From Pseudomonas sp. HMWF032 (GTDB lineage: Bacteria > Pseudomonadota > Gammaproteobacteria > Pseudomonadales > Pseudomonadaceae): a stretch of 64,000 nt of DNA. How positions within the stretch are numbered: the first letter of the stretch is position 1; every line of letters starts with the position of its first letter. A program made the position numbers and the translations under genes. This document shows, piece by piece, positions 20,983-30,531 of the stretch. Under the pieces are notes generated by a model. It saw only the letters and a list, made by a program, of their open reading frames with translations, was not told where the DNA came from and did no database searches. The stretch is from contig NZ_QAIG01000005.1 of the NCBI RefSeq assembly GCF_003060885.1, positions 1,301,090 through 1,365,089 of the forward strand. The letters are read 5' to 3'.

Positions 20983-21840
20983 ATGCGCCTGATCATCGTT
21001 AGCGGTCGCTCCGGCTCCGGGAAGAGCACCGCCCTCGATGTACTTGAGGACAACGGCTTCTACTGCATCGACAATCTCCCCGCAGGCCTGTTGCCTGAAC
21101 TGGCCGAGCGCGCCCTGCTGCACACCGAGCTGCTGCATCCGCAGGTGGCGGTGTCGATTGATGCGCGCAACCTGCCAAGCCATCTCAAGCGTTTCCCTGA
21201 GCTGCTTGAAGAAGTTCGCGCACGGCATATCAAATGCGATGTGATCTACCTGGATGCCGACGAAGAAACCCTACTCAAGCGCTTCTCGGAAACGCGCCGG
21301 CGCCATCCGCTGACCAACCAGAATCGCTCGCTCGCTGAAGCCATTGCCGATGAAAGCCTGCTGCTCGGGCCCATTATCGACCTGGCAGACCTCAAGATCG
21401 ACACCACTCACCTCAACCTGTATCAGCTGCGAGACAGCCTCAAGCTGCGCCTGCTCAACCAGCCCGAACCGGGCACTGCATTCCTGGTTGAGTCATTCGG
21501 TTTCAAGCGTGGCATGCCGGTAGATGCTGACCTGGTATTCGATGTGCGCTGCCTGCCCAACCCCTACTGGAAGCCTGATCTACGCGATTTCTCCGGCCTC
21601 GACCAGCCGGTAGTCGACTATCTCTCGGCCCAGGCCGACGTCGAAGACATGTACCAGGACATCCTCGCTTACCTGACCAAATGGCTGCCGCGCTTTGCCG
21701 CCAGCAACCGCGCCTATGTCACCGTAGCGATTGGCTGTACCGGTGGCCATCACCGCTCGGTGTACCTGGCGAACCGCCTGGGCGAGACCATCAAACCCAT
21801 CCTGAAAAATGTTCAGATTCGCCACCGCGACCTCAGCTAA
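20983..21840 (+). CDS. rapZ: RNase adapter / nucleotide-binding protein RapZ
   Basis: RapZ binds nucleotides and, in E. coli, presents the sRNA GlmZ to RNase E to tune glucosamine-6-phosphate supply. The 285-residue protein has Walker [10 protein letters not shown] (residues 8-16) and the conserved C-terminal domain segment [19 protein letters not shown]. The start is ATG 20983; a long in-frame reading from 20725 is an overlap with ptsN. Whether the GlmZ role applies in this organism cannot be told from sequence. Confidence 0.95.
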   Translation: MRLIIVSGRSGSGKSTALDVLEDNGFYCIDNLPAGLLPELAERALLHTELLHPQVAVSIDARNLPSHLKRFPELLEEVRARHIKCDVIYLDADEETLLKRFSETRRRHPLTNQNRSLAEAIADESLLLGPIIDLADLKIDTTHLNLYQLRDSLKLRLLNQPEPGTAFLVESFGFKRGMPVDADLVFDVRCLPNPYWKPDLRDFSGLDQPVVDYLSAQADVEDMYQDILAYLTKWLPRFAASNRAYVTVAIGCTGGHHRSVYLANRLGETIKPILKNVQIRHRDLS

Positions 21841-21852
21841 GGAATTGCCGCG

Positions 21853-22125
21853 ATGCCTGCCTGCGAAATCACCATTATCAACAAGCTTGGCCTGCATGCC
21901 CGCGCGGCAGCCAAATTTGTTGGCGTCGCCGGGCGTTTTCCGTGCCAGGTCAGAGTGGGCCGCACGCCGGAGAGCCTGGTCGACGGCAAGAGCATCATGG
22001 CCGTAATGATGCTTGCCGCTGGCAAAGGCACAGCTGTGCACCTGTATACCGAAGGCGAGCAGGATACCGACGCCCTGCAAGCCCTGAGCGAGCTGATCAA
22101 CAACTACTTCGACGAAGGCGAGTAA
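21853..22125 (+). CDS. ptsO: Nitrogen PTS phosphocarrier protein NPr
   Basis: NPr passes phosphate from EI-Ntr (PtsP) to PtsN. This 90-residue HPr-like protein has the phosphohistidine H15 in KLGLHARAAAKFV and the regulatory-serine region DGKSIMAVMMLAA. Its AAGGAA ribosome site overlaps the end of rapZ, and it closes the rpoN-hpf-ptsN-rapZ-ptsO run. Two hairpins follow. Confidence 0.94.
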   Translation: MPACEITIINKLGLHARAAAKFVGVAGRFPCQVRVGRTPESLVDGKSIMAVMMLAAGKGTAVHLYTEGEQDTDALQALSELINNYFDEGE

Positions 22126-22138
22126 GACCGCAGCCAAT

Positions 22139-22161
22139 AAAAATGTTCGGGAGACATTTTT
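22139..22161 (+). terminator. AT-rich hairpin after ptsO
   Basis: Perfect 8-bp arms AAAAATGT and ACATTTTT enclose TCGGGAG, 13 bp after the ptsO stop. The stem is weak in GC but ends in T5. Confidence 0.4.
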
Positions 22162-22213
22162 AACAGCGCAAAGCGACGGCCCGCAGGCTTGCCTACTATG
22201 GATGGCAGGCAAT

Positions 22214-22250
22214 AAAAAGGGGCTGAACGCCTAAGCGACAGCCCCTTTTT
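22214..22250. terminator. Bidirectional intrinsic terminator between ptsO and pmbA
   Basis: Perfect 11-bp arms AAAAAGGGGCT and AGCCCCTTTTT with a 15-nt loop serve ptsO from the left and pmbA from the right. Confidence 0.8.
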
Positions 22251-22263
22251 CACGCCACTGGAC

Positions 22264-23610
22264 TCAACTACCCGCCACCGTCATGCGCTCAATCAGCACC
22301 GAGCCGGTGCGGATATTGCTGCGCAGTTCCAGGTCATTTCCCACGGCCACAATCTGCCTGAACATGTCGCGCATATTGCCGGCGATGGTGACTTCCTGCA
22401 CCGGGAACTGAATCTCACCGTTCTCCACCCAGTAACCACCCGCACCGCGCGAATAATCGCCCGTGACCATATTCAGCCCCTGCCCCATCAACTCGGTAAC
22501 CAGCAGGCCGCGCCCCATGCGCTTGAGCAAGGCCTTTTGGTCTTCATCGCCATGGCTGACGAACAGATTATGCACGCCACCGGCGTTGGCCGTACTGGGC
22601 ATGCCGAGCTTGCGCCCGGAATAAGTGCCCAACACATAGGAAAGCAACTCGCCACGCTCGACGAAGGACTTGGCGTACGTCGCCAGGCCGTCGCCATCAA
22701 AGGCCGCACTGCCGAGTGCCCGCGGAATATGTGGACGCTCATCGAGTTTCAGCCAGCTTGGAAACAGCTGCTGACCCAACGTACCTTCAAGGAACGATGA
22801 TTTTCGGTACAGATTGCCGCCGGAAATCGCCGCAAGAAAGCTGCCAAACAACCCGCTAGCCAATTCGGCCGCGAACAGCACCGGCACTTCGCAGGTCGGC
22901 ACCGGGCGCGCGCCCAAACGGCTGACTGCACGCTCTGCAGCGCGGCGACCAATGCTGCCGGCCTCCGCCAACAACTCGCCCTGGCGATTGACGTCATACC
23001 AGTAGTCACGCTGCATCTGCCCGCCATCTTCAGCAATCATCACGCAACTCAAGCTGTGCCGCGTGCTGGCATAACCACTGACAAAGCCATGGCTGTTGCC
23101 ATACACCCGGCAACCCTGATGAGTGTTGAGGGTGGTACCGTCGGCATTCTTGATCCGGCCATCTGCCGCAAACGCGGCGGCCTCACAACTGAGCGCCTGT
23201 TCAATGGCTTGCTCGGGAGTGATCGACCAGGCGTGGTACAAATCCAGCTGCGGCAGCTCGCGAGCCATCAGACCCGCATCAGCCAAACCGGCGCATTCAT
23301 CTTCGGAGGCATGCTTGGCAATTGCCAGTGCCGCCGCGACTGTTTCGCGAATCGCCGCTTCACCGCTCGCCGAGGTGCTGGCCGAGCCTTTGCGCTGTCC
23401 CACATACAGGGTGATGCCGAAGCCCTGATCGCGGTTGAACTCAACTGTTTCCACCTCACCCTGACGCACCGTGGTGGACAAGCCCTGCTCCACCGATACG
23501 GCCACCTCGCAGGCACTCGCGCCCTGTTTTTTGGCTTCGGCAATAATCTGTTCCACCTGCGCCTGTAACTGCGGCACCGCCTGGGGTCCGACGCTTTCTA
23601 CTGCACTCAT
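22264..23610 (-). CDS. pmbA: Metalloprotease-like protein PmbA (TldE)
   Basis: PmbA/TldE is the non-catalytic partner of TldD. The heterodimer degrades unfolded peptides and matures some peptide toxins and antibiotics such as microcin B17 in E. coli. The 448-residue protein shares the TldD/PmbA fold (LYVGQRKGSASTSASGEAAIRE, then the C-terminal SGRKLGMPSTANAGGVHNLF) but lacks the HExxxH zinc motif. The start is ATG 23610 with AGGAG six bases upstream. It is divergent from darP, and tldD follows darP on the minus strand. Confidence 0.94.
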   Translation of the reverse strand: MSAVESVGPQAVPQLQAQVEQIIAEAKKQGASACEVAVSVEQGLSTTVRQGEVETVEFNRDQGFGITLYVGQRKGSASTSASGEAAIRETVAAALAIAKHASEDECAGLADAGLMARELPQLDLYHAWSITPEQAIEQALSCEAAAFAADGRIKNADGTTLNTHQGCRVYGNSHGFVSGYASTRHSLSCVMIAEDGGQMQRDYWYDVNRQGELLAEAGSIGRRAAERAVSRLGARPVPTCEVPVLFAAELASGLFGSFLAAISGGNLYRKSSFLEGTLGQQLFPSWLKLDERPHIPRALGSAAFDGDGLATYAKSFVERGELLSYVLGTYSGRKLGMPSTANAGGVHNLFVSHGDEDQKALLKRMGRGLLVTELMGQGLNMVTGDYSRGAGGYWVENGEIQFPVQEVTIAGNMRDMFRQIVAVGNDLELRSNIRTGSVLIERMTVAGS

Positions 23611-23714
23611 AAACACTCCTGAACGATAAGCCGTACAGCGCCGCCTCACAGGCCATCCGCTTACAGCTGGAAACTTGCTGCTATCATGTCGGCGTTTTCC
23701 ACTGGACCGCCACC

Positions 23715-24233
23715 ATGTCTGAATACCTTGACGACTTCTCCGGCGAGAAGAGCAAAACCCAGATCAAACGCGAGCTGCATGCATTGCAGGATCTGGGGCA
23801 ACGCCTGACTACCCTGAAACTCGACCTGCTGAACAAGCTGCCGCTGACCGACGAGCTGCGCCGCGCGCTTGCCGAAGCGCCCAAGCACACCGCCAACGCG
23901 GCGAAAAAGCGCCACGTGCAATTTATCGGCCGCCTGATGCGCGATCAGGACATTGAAGCCATCCTGACCCTGCTCGACCAGCTTGATGCCTCGACCCGCC
24001 AGTACAACGAGCGCTTTCACAACCTGGAGCGTTGGCGCGACCGTTTGATCAACGGTAACGACGACACCCTGGAAGCCTTCGTCGGCGAGTACGCCGACGC
24101 CGACCGCCAGCACCTGCGCCAACTGATCCGCCAGGCCCAACACGAACTGGCCCAGAACAAAGCACCCGCCGCCTCACGCAAAATCTTCAAGTACATCCGC
24201 GAGCTGGACGAAACCCAGCGCGGCCTGCGCTAG
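23715..24233 (+). CDS. darP: 50S-associated assembly protein DarP (YjgA, DUF615)
   Basis: DarP assists late maturation of the 50S subunit near helix 69 in E. coli. The 172-residue protein is highly charged and helical, with the family start [20 protein letters not shown] and the downstream [18 protein letters not shown]. It is a single gene wedged between the two minus-strand genes pmbA and tldD, a conserved arrangement in pseudomonads as I recall. Confidence 0.92.
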   Translation: MSEYLDDFSGEKSKTQIKRELHALQDLGQRLTTLKLDLLNKLPLTDELRRALAEAPKHTANAAKKRHVQFIGRLMRDQDIEAILTLLDQLDASTRQYNERFHNLERWRDRLINGNDDTLEAFVGEYADADRQHLRQLIRQAQHELAQNKAPAASRKIFKYIRELDETQRGLR

Positions 24234-24240
24234 CTCCGGC

Positions 24241-24267
24241 CAGGCTGGAGCCAACAGCTCCAGCCTG
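24241..24267. terminator. Intrinsic hairpin between convergent darP and tldD
   Basis: Perfect 11-bp arms CAGGCTGGAGC and GCTCCAGCCTG with a 5-nt loop follow the darP stop by 7 bp. No T-run follows, so termination may be inefficient. Confidence 0.55.
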
Positions 24268-24281
24268 CTCAGCCATCCACC

Positions 24282-25739
24282 TCAGCTACCGGTCCCACCC
24301 ACGGTGATCGCATCGATTTTCAGCGTCGGTTGGCCAACCCCCACTGGCACCGACTGACCATCCTTGCCGCACGTGCCCACACCACTGTCCAGCGCCAGGT
24401 CGTTACCGACCATCGACACCTTGCTCATGGCTTCCGGACCATTGCCGATCAACGTAGCGCCCTTGACTGGCGCGGTGATCTTGCCATCCTCGATCAGATA
24501 AGCCTCGCTGGTGGAGAACACGAACTTGCCACTGGTGATATCCACCTGACCACCTCCCAGGTTGGCGCAGTAGATACCCTTCTTCACCGAGCGGATGATT
24601 TCTTCCGGATCGCTTTCGCCGGCCAGCATGTAGGTATTGGTCATGCGCGGCATCGGCAGGTGCGCATAAGATTCACGCCGGCCATTGCCGGTGGCAGCAA
24701 CGCCCATCAGGCGGGCATTCAGTTTGTCCTGCATGTAGCCCTTGAGCACGCCGTTTTCGATCAGGGTAGTGCACTGAGTCTGAGTGCCTTCGTCATCCAT
24801 GCTCAACGAGCCGCGACGCTCGGCCAGGGTGCCGTCGTCGACGATGGTGCACAGGCTGGAGGCCACTTGTTCACCGACTCGACCGCTGTAGGCCGAACTG
24901 CCCTTGCGGTTGAAATCGCCTTCCAGGCCATGACCGACGGCTTCGTGCAGCAGCACCCCGGACCACCCAGCCCCCATCACCACCGGCATGCTGCCGGCCG
25001 GCGCCGGAATCGCTTCCAGATTAACCAACGCCTGGCGCAGGGCCTCACGGGCATAACCCATGGCGCGCTCTTCGTTGCTGCTGGTCTGCTCCAGAAAATA
25101 ACGGTAGTCGGTGCGCCCGCCGCCGCCATGGCCACCGCGCTCACGACGGCCGTTCTGTTCGACGATCACACTGACGTTGAAGCGCACCAGCGGGCGAATG
25201 TCCGCGCCCAGGCTGCCATCATTGGCGGCAACGAGAATCCGATCCCAAACCCCGGCCAGGCTGACCGACACCTGCTTGATACGCGGGTCGAGGGCGCGAG
25301 TGGCAACATCGATGCGTTTGAGCAGCTCGACCTTCTCAGCGCGACTGAGCACATCCAGCGGGTTGTCCTGGGCATACAGCGGCTTGACCAACGGACTGCT
25401 GAACGCTTGCACGCGACCATTTTGCCCAGCGCGGGCAATTGAGCGTGCCGCGCGCGCCGCCTGACTGAGGGCATCGGCGGTAATCGCATTGCTGTAGGCG
25501 AACCCAGTTTTCTCGCCAGACTGAGCGCGCACACCGACCCCCTGGTCGAGGTTGAAACTGCCTTCCTTGACGATGCCATCCTCCAGCGCCCAGGTTTCCG
25601 AGACCTGACTCTGGAAATACAGGTCAGCCGCGTCGATACCCGGCCCGGCCAATTCGGCCAGCACACCTGGCAAATGCTCGATGCTCAGGCCACCCGGACC
25701 CAGCAGATGCTCACTGACGGACACCAACATATTGTTCAT
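24282..25739 (-). CDS. tldD: Zinc metalloprotease TldD
   Basis: TldD is the catalytic half of the TldD/PmbA peptidase. The 485-residue protein carries the zinc motif HEAVGH (H265, E266, H270) followed by GLEGD, which PmbA lacks. The C-terminal [18 protein letters not shown] segment supplies further family identity. The start is ATG 25739 with GGAG five bases upstream. It begins two bases after the stop of the amidase gene, so the amidase and tldD, and probably yhdP, are cotranscribed. Confidence 0.95.
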   Translation of the reverse strand: MNNMLVSVSEHLLGPGGLSIEHLPGVLAELAGPGIDAADLYFQSQVSETWALEDGIVKEGSFNLDQGVGVRAQSGEKTGFAYSNAITADALSQAARAARSIARAGQNGRVQAFSSPLVKPLYAQDNPLDVLSRAEKVELLKRIDVATRALDPRIKQVSVSLAGVWDRILVAANDGSLGADIRPLVRFNVSVIVEQNGRRERGGHGGGGRTDYRYFLEQTSSNEERAMGYAREALRQALVNLEAIPAPAGSMPVVMGAGWSGVLLHEAVGHGLEGDFNRKGSSAYSGRVGEQVASSLCTIVDDGTLAERRGSLSMDDEGTQTQCTTLIENGVLKGYMQDKLNARLMGVAATGNGRRESYAHLPMPRMTNTYMLAGESDPEEIIRSVKKGIYCANLGGGQVDITSGKFVFSTSEAYLIEDGKITAPVKGATLIGNGPEAMSKVSMVGNDLALDSGVGTCGKDGQSVPVGVGQPTLKIDAITVGGTGS

Positions 25740-25741
25740 AA

Positions 25742-26590
25742 CTACTCCAAACCTGGCTGCCGCAACTCGGCCGCTGCAAAAAATCGTTTATGGCGCACCA
25801 CCGGCATGCGCTGACGGATCGCCGCCTGCTCGTCGGCATCGCGCTCGGCCACGAGCACGCCTGGGCCGTAGGGCAGTTCAGCCAATACGCGCCCCCAGGG
25901 ATCGACCAGCGCCGAATGACCAAAGGTCTGACGTCCGCCCGGATGCGTGCCTCCCTGCCCGGCGGCCAGTACATAGCATTGCGTTTCAATGGCACGGGCG
26001 CGGGTCAGCACCTGCCAATGCGCTGCGCCAGTCACTGCCGTGAACGCTGCTGGCGCGCTGATCAGCTGTGCACCTGCCGCGCGCAGGGCGCTGTAAAGTT
26101 CCGGGAACCGCAGGTCATAGCACACGCTCAGACCAATGCGCCCCACCGGGGTATCAGCTACCACCACCTGCCTGCCAAAGGCATAGTCATCCGACTCGCG
26201 GTAACGGCCATGGCTGTCGCTGACATCCACATCGAACAGGTGCAGCTTGTCATAACGCGCCACACGCTGCCCCTGCGCATCCACCAGCAGGGAGCAGGCA
26301 TGCGGTTTAGCGTCTGGTTGGTCATCCGGGGGCAAGGGCAAAGTGCCCGCCACGATCCACAAACCCAGGTCCCGTGCCGCCTGCCGCAGCCACGGCAGAA
26401 TCGGGCCCGTGCCCTGCGCTTCGGCCTGCCCGAGGCTGGCCAGATCGCGCCGGCCCATGGCGGCGAAGTTCTCCGGCAGCACCGCCAGGCGCGCCCCCTG
26501 CGCAGCAGCCTGCTCCAGCAATTGCCGCGCCTGGGCCAGATTGGCAAGGACATCGGCCTGACTGACCATCTGAATTACCGCAAAGGTCAT
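25742..26590 (-). CDS. Carbon-nitrogen hydrolase (nitrilase superfamily amidase)
   Basis: This 282-residue protein has the nitrilase-superfamily triad E40 (LPENFAAMG), K115 ([11 protein letters not shown]) and C157 ([12 protein letters not shown]). It resembles the Nit1/YafV/YbeM group, whose members hydrolyse deaminated glutathione or omega-amides in metabolite repair. That specific substrate is an inference. It lies between yhdP and tldD, 85 bp and 2 bp away respectively, on the same strand. Confidence 0.88.
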   Translation of the reverse strand: MTFAVIQMVSQADVLANLAQARQLLEQAAAQGARLAVLPENFAAMGRRDLASLGQAEAQGTGPILPWLRQAARDLGLWIVAGTLPLPPDDQPDAKPHACSLLVDAQGQRVARYDKLHLFDVDVSDSHGRYRESDDYAFGRQVVVADTPVGRIGLSVCYDLRFPELYSALRAAGAQLISAPAAFTAVTGAAHWQVLTRARAIETQCYVLAAGQGGTHPGGRQTFGHSALVDPWGRVLAELPYGPGVLVAERDADEQAAIRQRMPVVRHKRFFAAAELRQPGLE

Positions 26591-26675
26591 GACTGTCGTC
26601 TCTCAAAGCAGGACGGTATCACCAGCTTACAAGCCTCACCGGCAGACTGCACGGTTGGCCGCATGCCAGCAGGGC

Positions 26676-29600
26676 TTACTGAGGTTTTTCAAAGGGCTTG
26701 TCGAAACTGATGTTGGGATTCTGCCAAGGGCCGGTTACGTCGTACTGCACACTGGCAAAGCGCGCCACGCGGTCACCCAGCAGCTTATCGGCAACAAACA
26801 GCGCACCGCCAATGGCCGGCGCCCCGACGATCAGCGCCGCCAAGGGCAGGTTGTTGGTAACCGGCAACGTCACCAACAACTTGGCATCGATACGGTCATG
26901 GGCCATGTCCAGCGTCCCCTTGAGCTCCAGGTTGCTCGACGGCCCTTCAAGGGTGATCGGCTCGCGGGTGACGAACACGCCATCACGGGCATCCAGTACA
27001 CCCTTGACCCGGTCGTAACTCAGGCCTTTACCGAGTAGATCAGAAAAGTCCAGGCGCAAGCGCCGTCCGATCGAATTGAAGTTGAGCAAGCCGAAAACCC
27101 GCAGCGCCGACGCGGGGCCCTCCACTTCGGAGAACTGGCCTTTGCGCAGGGACGCATCCAGGCTACCGCTGAAACGTTTGATGCCGAACCAGGCCGGTGA
27201 GCCTGGCCAGCTGCCATCGACATCAAGGTGAAAATCACGGCTGCTGGCAGTGGGCGCATAGCCCCAGGCAATCAGCACATCGGCCAGATCAGCCCCACCC
27301 AGGCGACCGTTGTAGGTACTGCGCGCACCAGTGGCCGTGTTCAGCCAAGTAGCACGCCCAGCCAGATTCAACCCCTTGAGATTGAGGTCCAGCTCGTTGA
27401 AGTGCACACCACCGGTCACCGGCCGCGCCTTGAATGACCAAGCCCCCAACGGTTCGATACCCTGGAAGACCTGGGCCACCCGCACATCCAGCGCTGGAAA
27501 ACCTGCCGGATCGAAACCGCCCAGAGGATCCGGCTTCTCTACATCAGGCGCATCCGCGATTTTCGGCTCCGCAGCTGGAAAGCGCAGGTAATCCAGCTGC
27601 ACCGTGATGGCTTGAGCGGAGTCCTCCGGCAACCCGACAGTGCCTTTCAGGAGCGGACTGTCGAGACTGACCGCCCAGCTGGCCGCCTCCCGCCGCACAC
27701 CGACCTCCAGCGCCTCCAGGTTGATGCCAAAGCCGCTGAAGTTGCCGATACGCAGCTGGGCATCCTTGAACAATTGCTGGGCATCCTGCTTCGGCACCTG
27801 AGCATAAGGTTGCAAAGCCTGCTGCCAGGCAGACCAATCCAGCTCGGTCACCCGACCACGCACGCGCAGCCCCTGGCTGGTGGGCAAACTCGCCGGGCCA
27901 TCGGCCAGACGCAGCTCGCCACGGCCCAGGCCGAGCTTGCCGGGTTCTGCGGCGAACGACAGGCTGAGCAACTCGGCATAATCCAGCCAGAAACGTTGTT
28001 CACGACCGCCCAAGCTCATCTGCCAGGCTGCAGTGCGCACTTCTTCGCGGTCCTTGCCGAGCGGTGCAGGCAGCGCGATCGAGGTACCTTTAAGGCTGGA
28101 CGTAACGCGCAACTGACTGTCGACACCGTCCAGAATCAGATTAAGGCGATACGGCACCTTGCCGCCAACCGGCACGGGCTGAGTCACGCCCAACCAGTTG
28201 GTCAACTCCTTGACCGCTATCTGCCCACTGGCTTCAAAGCGGCTGCGCGCCTTGCCACGTGCGCCCTCGGCCAGGGCCTTGCCATGCACCGCATGCCCCA
28301 GCACCTGAGCGCGAATATCCGGCGCACTGAGACCACTGGCGGTGTTGTAACGGAATGCACCCTGCAACTGAGTGAACTGCAGCGGCGGATTGGGCAGACT
28401 GAGTTGCGCATCGGCCGTGGCAAAATCCACCACCACAGCAGGAGGCGCGCCTTTGCGCAGTGGCAGGTCGAGCTTCAGCTTGCCGGCCAGCACGCCTTCA
28501 CCACGCCAGCCGGCAAACGTCGGCGCCGTACCGATGGGCGCTTGCTGCAGAATCTGCAACGCATCAACCACGCTGCTATCCAATTCGGCCTCAAGCAACA
28601 GACGCGGCGACTGGCCAGGCAATGCGGTGGCAATCACCGCCTGGGCATTGCGCACCTGGCTATCGAGAATTCGGCCCTGGGCCAGTTCAACACGTACGCC
28701 GCTGTCTTCGATCAGCACTCGCCCACGCCCCTCACGCAATGCTGGCCAGCCAGGCTGAAAGGCCAACTCGGCATCATGCACGGCAAAGAACAGACTGATA
28801 GTGCGCGAAGCCGCCTCGGCCCCTTTATTCAGCGAGCCCTGGTACTGGAAGTAGCCTTCATCGACTGCACCGCCACGGATTGCGGCTTTCAGCCAGGCAT
28901 CCAGATCGTGACTCATGCCCGGCGAGCGGCTGGGCAGATACTTTTCAGTAAACCGGGCATCGCCATTGCGCAGACCGACACGCAGATCCATGTAATCCTC
29001 GCCGGCCGGATCGCGACGCAGGCGTATCAGGAAGTCTCCAGCGACCGGCCCCTCGTCACCGACCACCTGTAAGTAGGGGCTGCGCAGGGTAAAGGCTTGC
29101 TCATCGAGCCGCCAGGTCAGCCGGGCGTTGGCCGTCTTGTAGCGCCAGGGCTGGGGAAACAGCGTGTCCAGGTGCAGGGAAAAGTCATCACTGTCGAGGC
29201 GCAGTTCACCTTGCCCCAAATCGCCACTGATACTGCCGCTGACATTTTCCACCGCGGGCGAGCCCAGGTATGCCGCAAAACCGATACGCTCCAGATTGGC
29301 AGCAAACTGCAGGCGCTTGCTGTCTGTCAGGCGTGGCCGGTAATCAAGCTGGATGTTACGCAGAGCCCCATGCGGATTGAGTTGCGCCAACACCGCCAAG
29401 GCGTTTTCCGGTAGTGGGGCAAGGGCCGCCACCAATGGCTGCAGCGGTGCCAGGTCGAGGCGATCAGCACTGAGCAGCCACTGCTCCTGCAACTCTGCAC
29501 TTTCTGCTTGCTGAGTCAGGGCCAGGCGGACTTCGCCCCAGCGCTTGTCGCTCCGGCTGAAGGCCAAGTCATCGAGTTGCAGCGTGAAGCCCTGCTCAGC

Positions 29601-30509
29601 CCGGCTGAAATAGGCATTCACAACCACGTTGTCCAGGACTATCGATTCGCGATCGGCATATCCGGCTTTGATCTGCGGGGCATGCAGACGACTGACCACC
29701 CGCTGTACGCCTCCGTTGGCCCAGGCTAACCAGACTTCGCCACCCAACCGCAGCTGTTCGAGTCGCCACTGCGCCAGCAGATTGGCCGGCAACCAGGCTG
29801 CCCAGTCACTCTGCGGCAGGCTCAGGTAGACATCGGCCTGTGCATCTTGCCAGCGCTCAGCACGCAACCGGGTGCGCACTTGCAACGCCAGCGGCTGCCC
29901 ATCAGGCAGCAGCAATCGACCATCCAGACGCTGACGCGCCAGGCCATTACGCAGGGTAAGATTTACATAGGTCAGGGTCCGTTCCGGCTGCCCCAACGCC
30001 TGCAAAGTGACTTGACTGTTGAGCAGCGACAGACGCTTGACCACGTGCGACTGTTTCAATACCTCGGCCAGATCAAGCGGTGCGGCGCCAGGGCGCTGCG
30101 GCATGCCTTTGAGTGACCAACCGCCATCTTCGGCTTGCTGCACCACCAACTGCACCCCGTCAAGCTCGAGCCGGGCGATACGCAGCTGCCGCGCCAGCAG
30201 GCTGCCGAGCACATCCGGCACCACACGCACCTGATCCAGTTGCAACGCTCCGGCGCCCTCACCTACCACCATGTCATGGGCAGTCAGCAGCGGTGCAAAA
30301 CCTTGCCACAGGCCTTCCAGGGCACCGATCTGCACCGGCATGCCCAGCGCCTCACGAGCCCTGTCTTCAGCCTCCAGCCGATACTCGGCCACCAGAGGCA
30401 CCAGTTCGCGTCCCAGACTGACATACACTGCCGCCAGCACCAGCATCAGGGCACACAGCCCCAGTGCAGCCCGTACCAGCCAGGCAAACCCTCGCGCCAG
30501 CCACTCCAT
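26676..30509 (-). CDS. yhdP: AsmA-like phospholipid transport protein YhdP
   Basis: YhdP belongs to the AsmA-like bridge proteins (with TamB and YdbH) that carry phospholipids to the outer membrane. The 1277-residue protein has one N-terminal transmembrane segment (LVRAALGLCALMLVLAAVYVS, about 11-31) and a very long beta-rich periplasmic part (TIGR02099/DUF3971) extending to the AsmA-like C-terminus (SRDFHLDVDGSW, TLEGPSSNLELKG). It follows rng by 22 bp. Its presence with the mla operon means both directions of lipid traffic are encoded in this window. Confidence 0.93.
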   Translation of the reverse strand: MEWLARGFAWLVRAALGLCALMLVLAAVYVSLGRELVPLVAEYRLEAEDRAREALGMPVQIGALEGLWQGFAPLLTAHDMVVGEGAGALQLDQVRVVPDVLGSLLARQLRIARLELDGVQLVVQQAEDGGWSLKGMPQRPGAAPLDLAEVLKQSHVVKRLSLLNSQVTLQALGQPERTLTYVNLTLRNGLARQRLDGRLLLPDGQPLALQVRTRLRAERWQDAQADVYLSLPQSDWAAWLPANLLAQWRLEQLRLGGEVWLAWANGGVQRVVSRLHAPQIKAGYADRESIVLDNVVVNAYFSRAEQGFTLQLDDLAFSRSDKRWGEVRLALTQQAESAELQEQWLLSADRLDLAPLQPLVAALAPLPENALAVLAQLNPHGALRNIQLDYRPRLTDSKRLQFAANLERIGFAAYLGSPAVENVSGSISGDLGQGELRLDSDDFSLHLDTLFPQPWRYKTANARLTWRLDEQAFTLRSPYLQVVGDEGPVAGDFLIRLRRDPAGEDYMDLRVGLRNGDARFTEKYLPSRSPGMSHDLDAWLKAAIRGGAVDEGYFQYQGSLNKGAEAASRTISLFFAVHDAELAFQPGWPALREGRGRVLIEDSGVRVELAQGRILDSQVRNAQAVIATALPGQSPRLLLEAELDSSVVDALQILQQAPIGTAPTFAGWRGEGVLAGKLKLDLPLRKGAPPAVVVDFATADAQLSLPNPPLQFTQLQGAFRYNTASGLSAPDIRAQVLGHAVHGKALAEGARGKARSRFEASGQIAVKELTNWLGVTQPVPVGGKVPYRLNLILDGVDSQLRVTSSLKGTSIALPAPLGKDREEVRTAAWQMSLGGREQRFWLDYAELLSLSFAAEPGKLGLGRGELRLADGPASLPTSQGLRVRGRVTELDWSAWQQALQPYAQVPKQDAQQLFKDAQLRIGNFSGFGINLEALEVGVRREAASWAVSLDSPLLKGTVGLPEDSAQAITVQLDYLRFPAAEPKIADAPDVEKPDPLGGFDPAGFPALDVRVAQVFQGIEPLGAWSFKARPVTGGVHFNELDLNLKGLNLAGRATWLNTATGARSTYNGRLGGADLADVLIAWGYAPTASSRDFHLDVDGSWPGSPAWFGIKRFSGSLDASLRKGQFSEVEGPASALRVFGLLNFNSIGRRLRLDFSDLLGKGLSYDRVKGVLDARDGVFVTREPITLEGPSSNLELKGTLDMAHDRIDAKLLVTLPVTNNLPLAALIVGAPAIGGALFVADKLLGDRVARFASVQYDVTGPWQNPNISFDKPFEKPQ

Positions 30510-30531
30510 TCAGTTCAGCCCCGCCGGCATG

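Noticed and set aside
20725..21840. 371-residue RapZ with N-terminal extension
   Set aside because: The extension overlaps ptsN in another frame. The Walker motif is at its usual distance from ATG 20983.
27612..29072. 486-codon plus-strand frame inside yhdP
   Set aside because: A shadow of a long GC-rich gene. The yhdP reading is continuous over 1277 codons with a membrane anchor and AsmA-like pattern.
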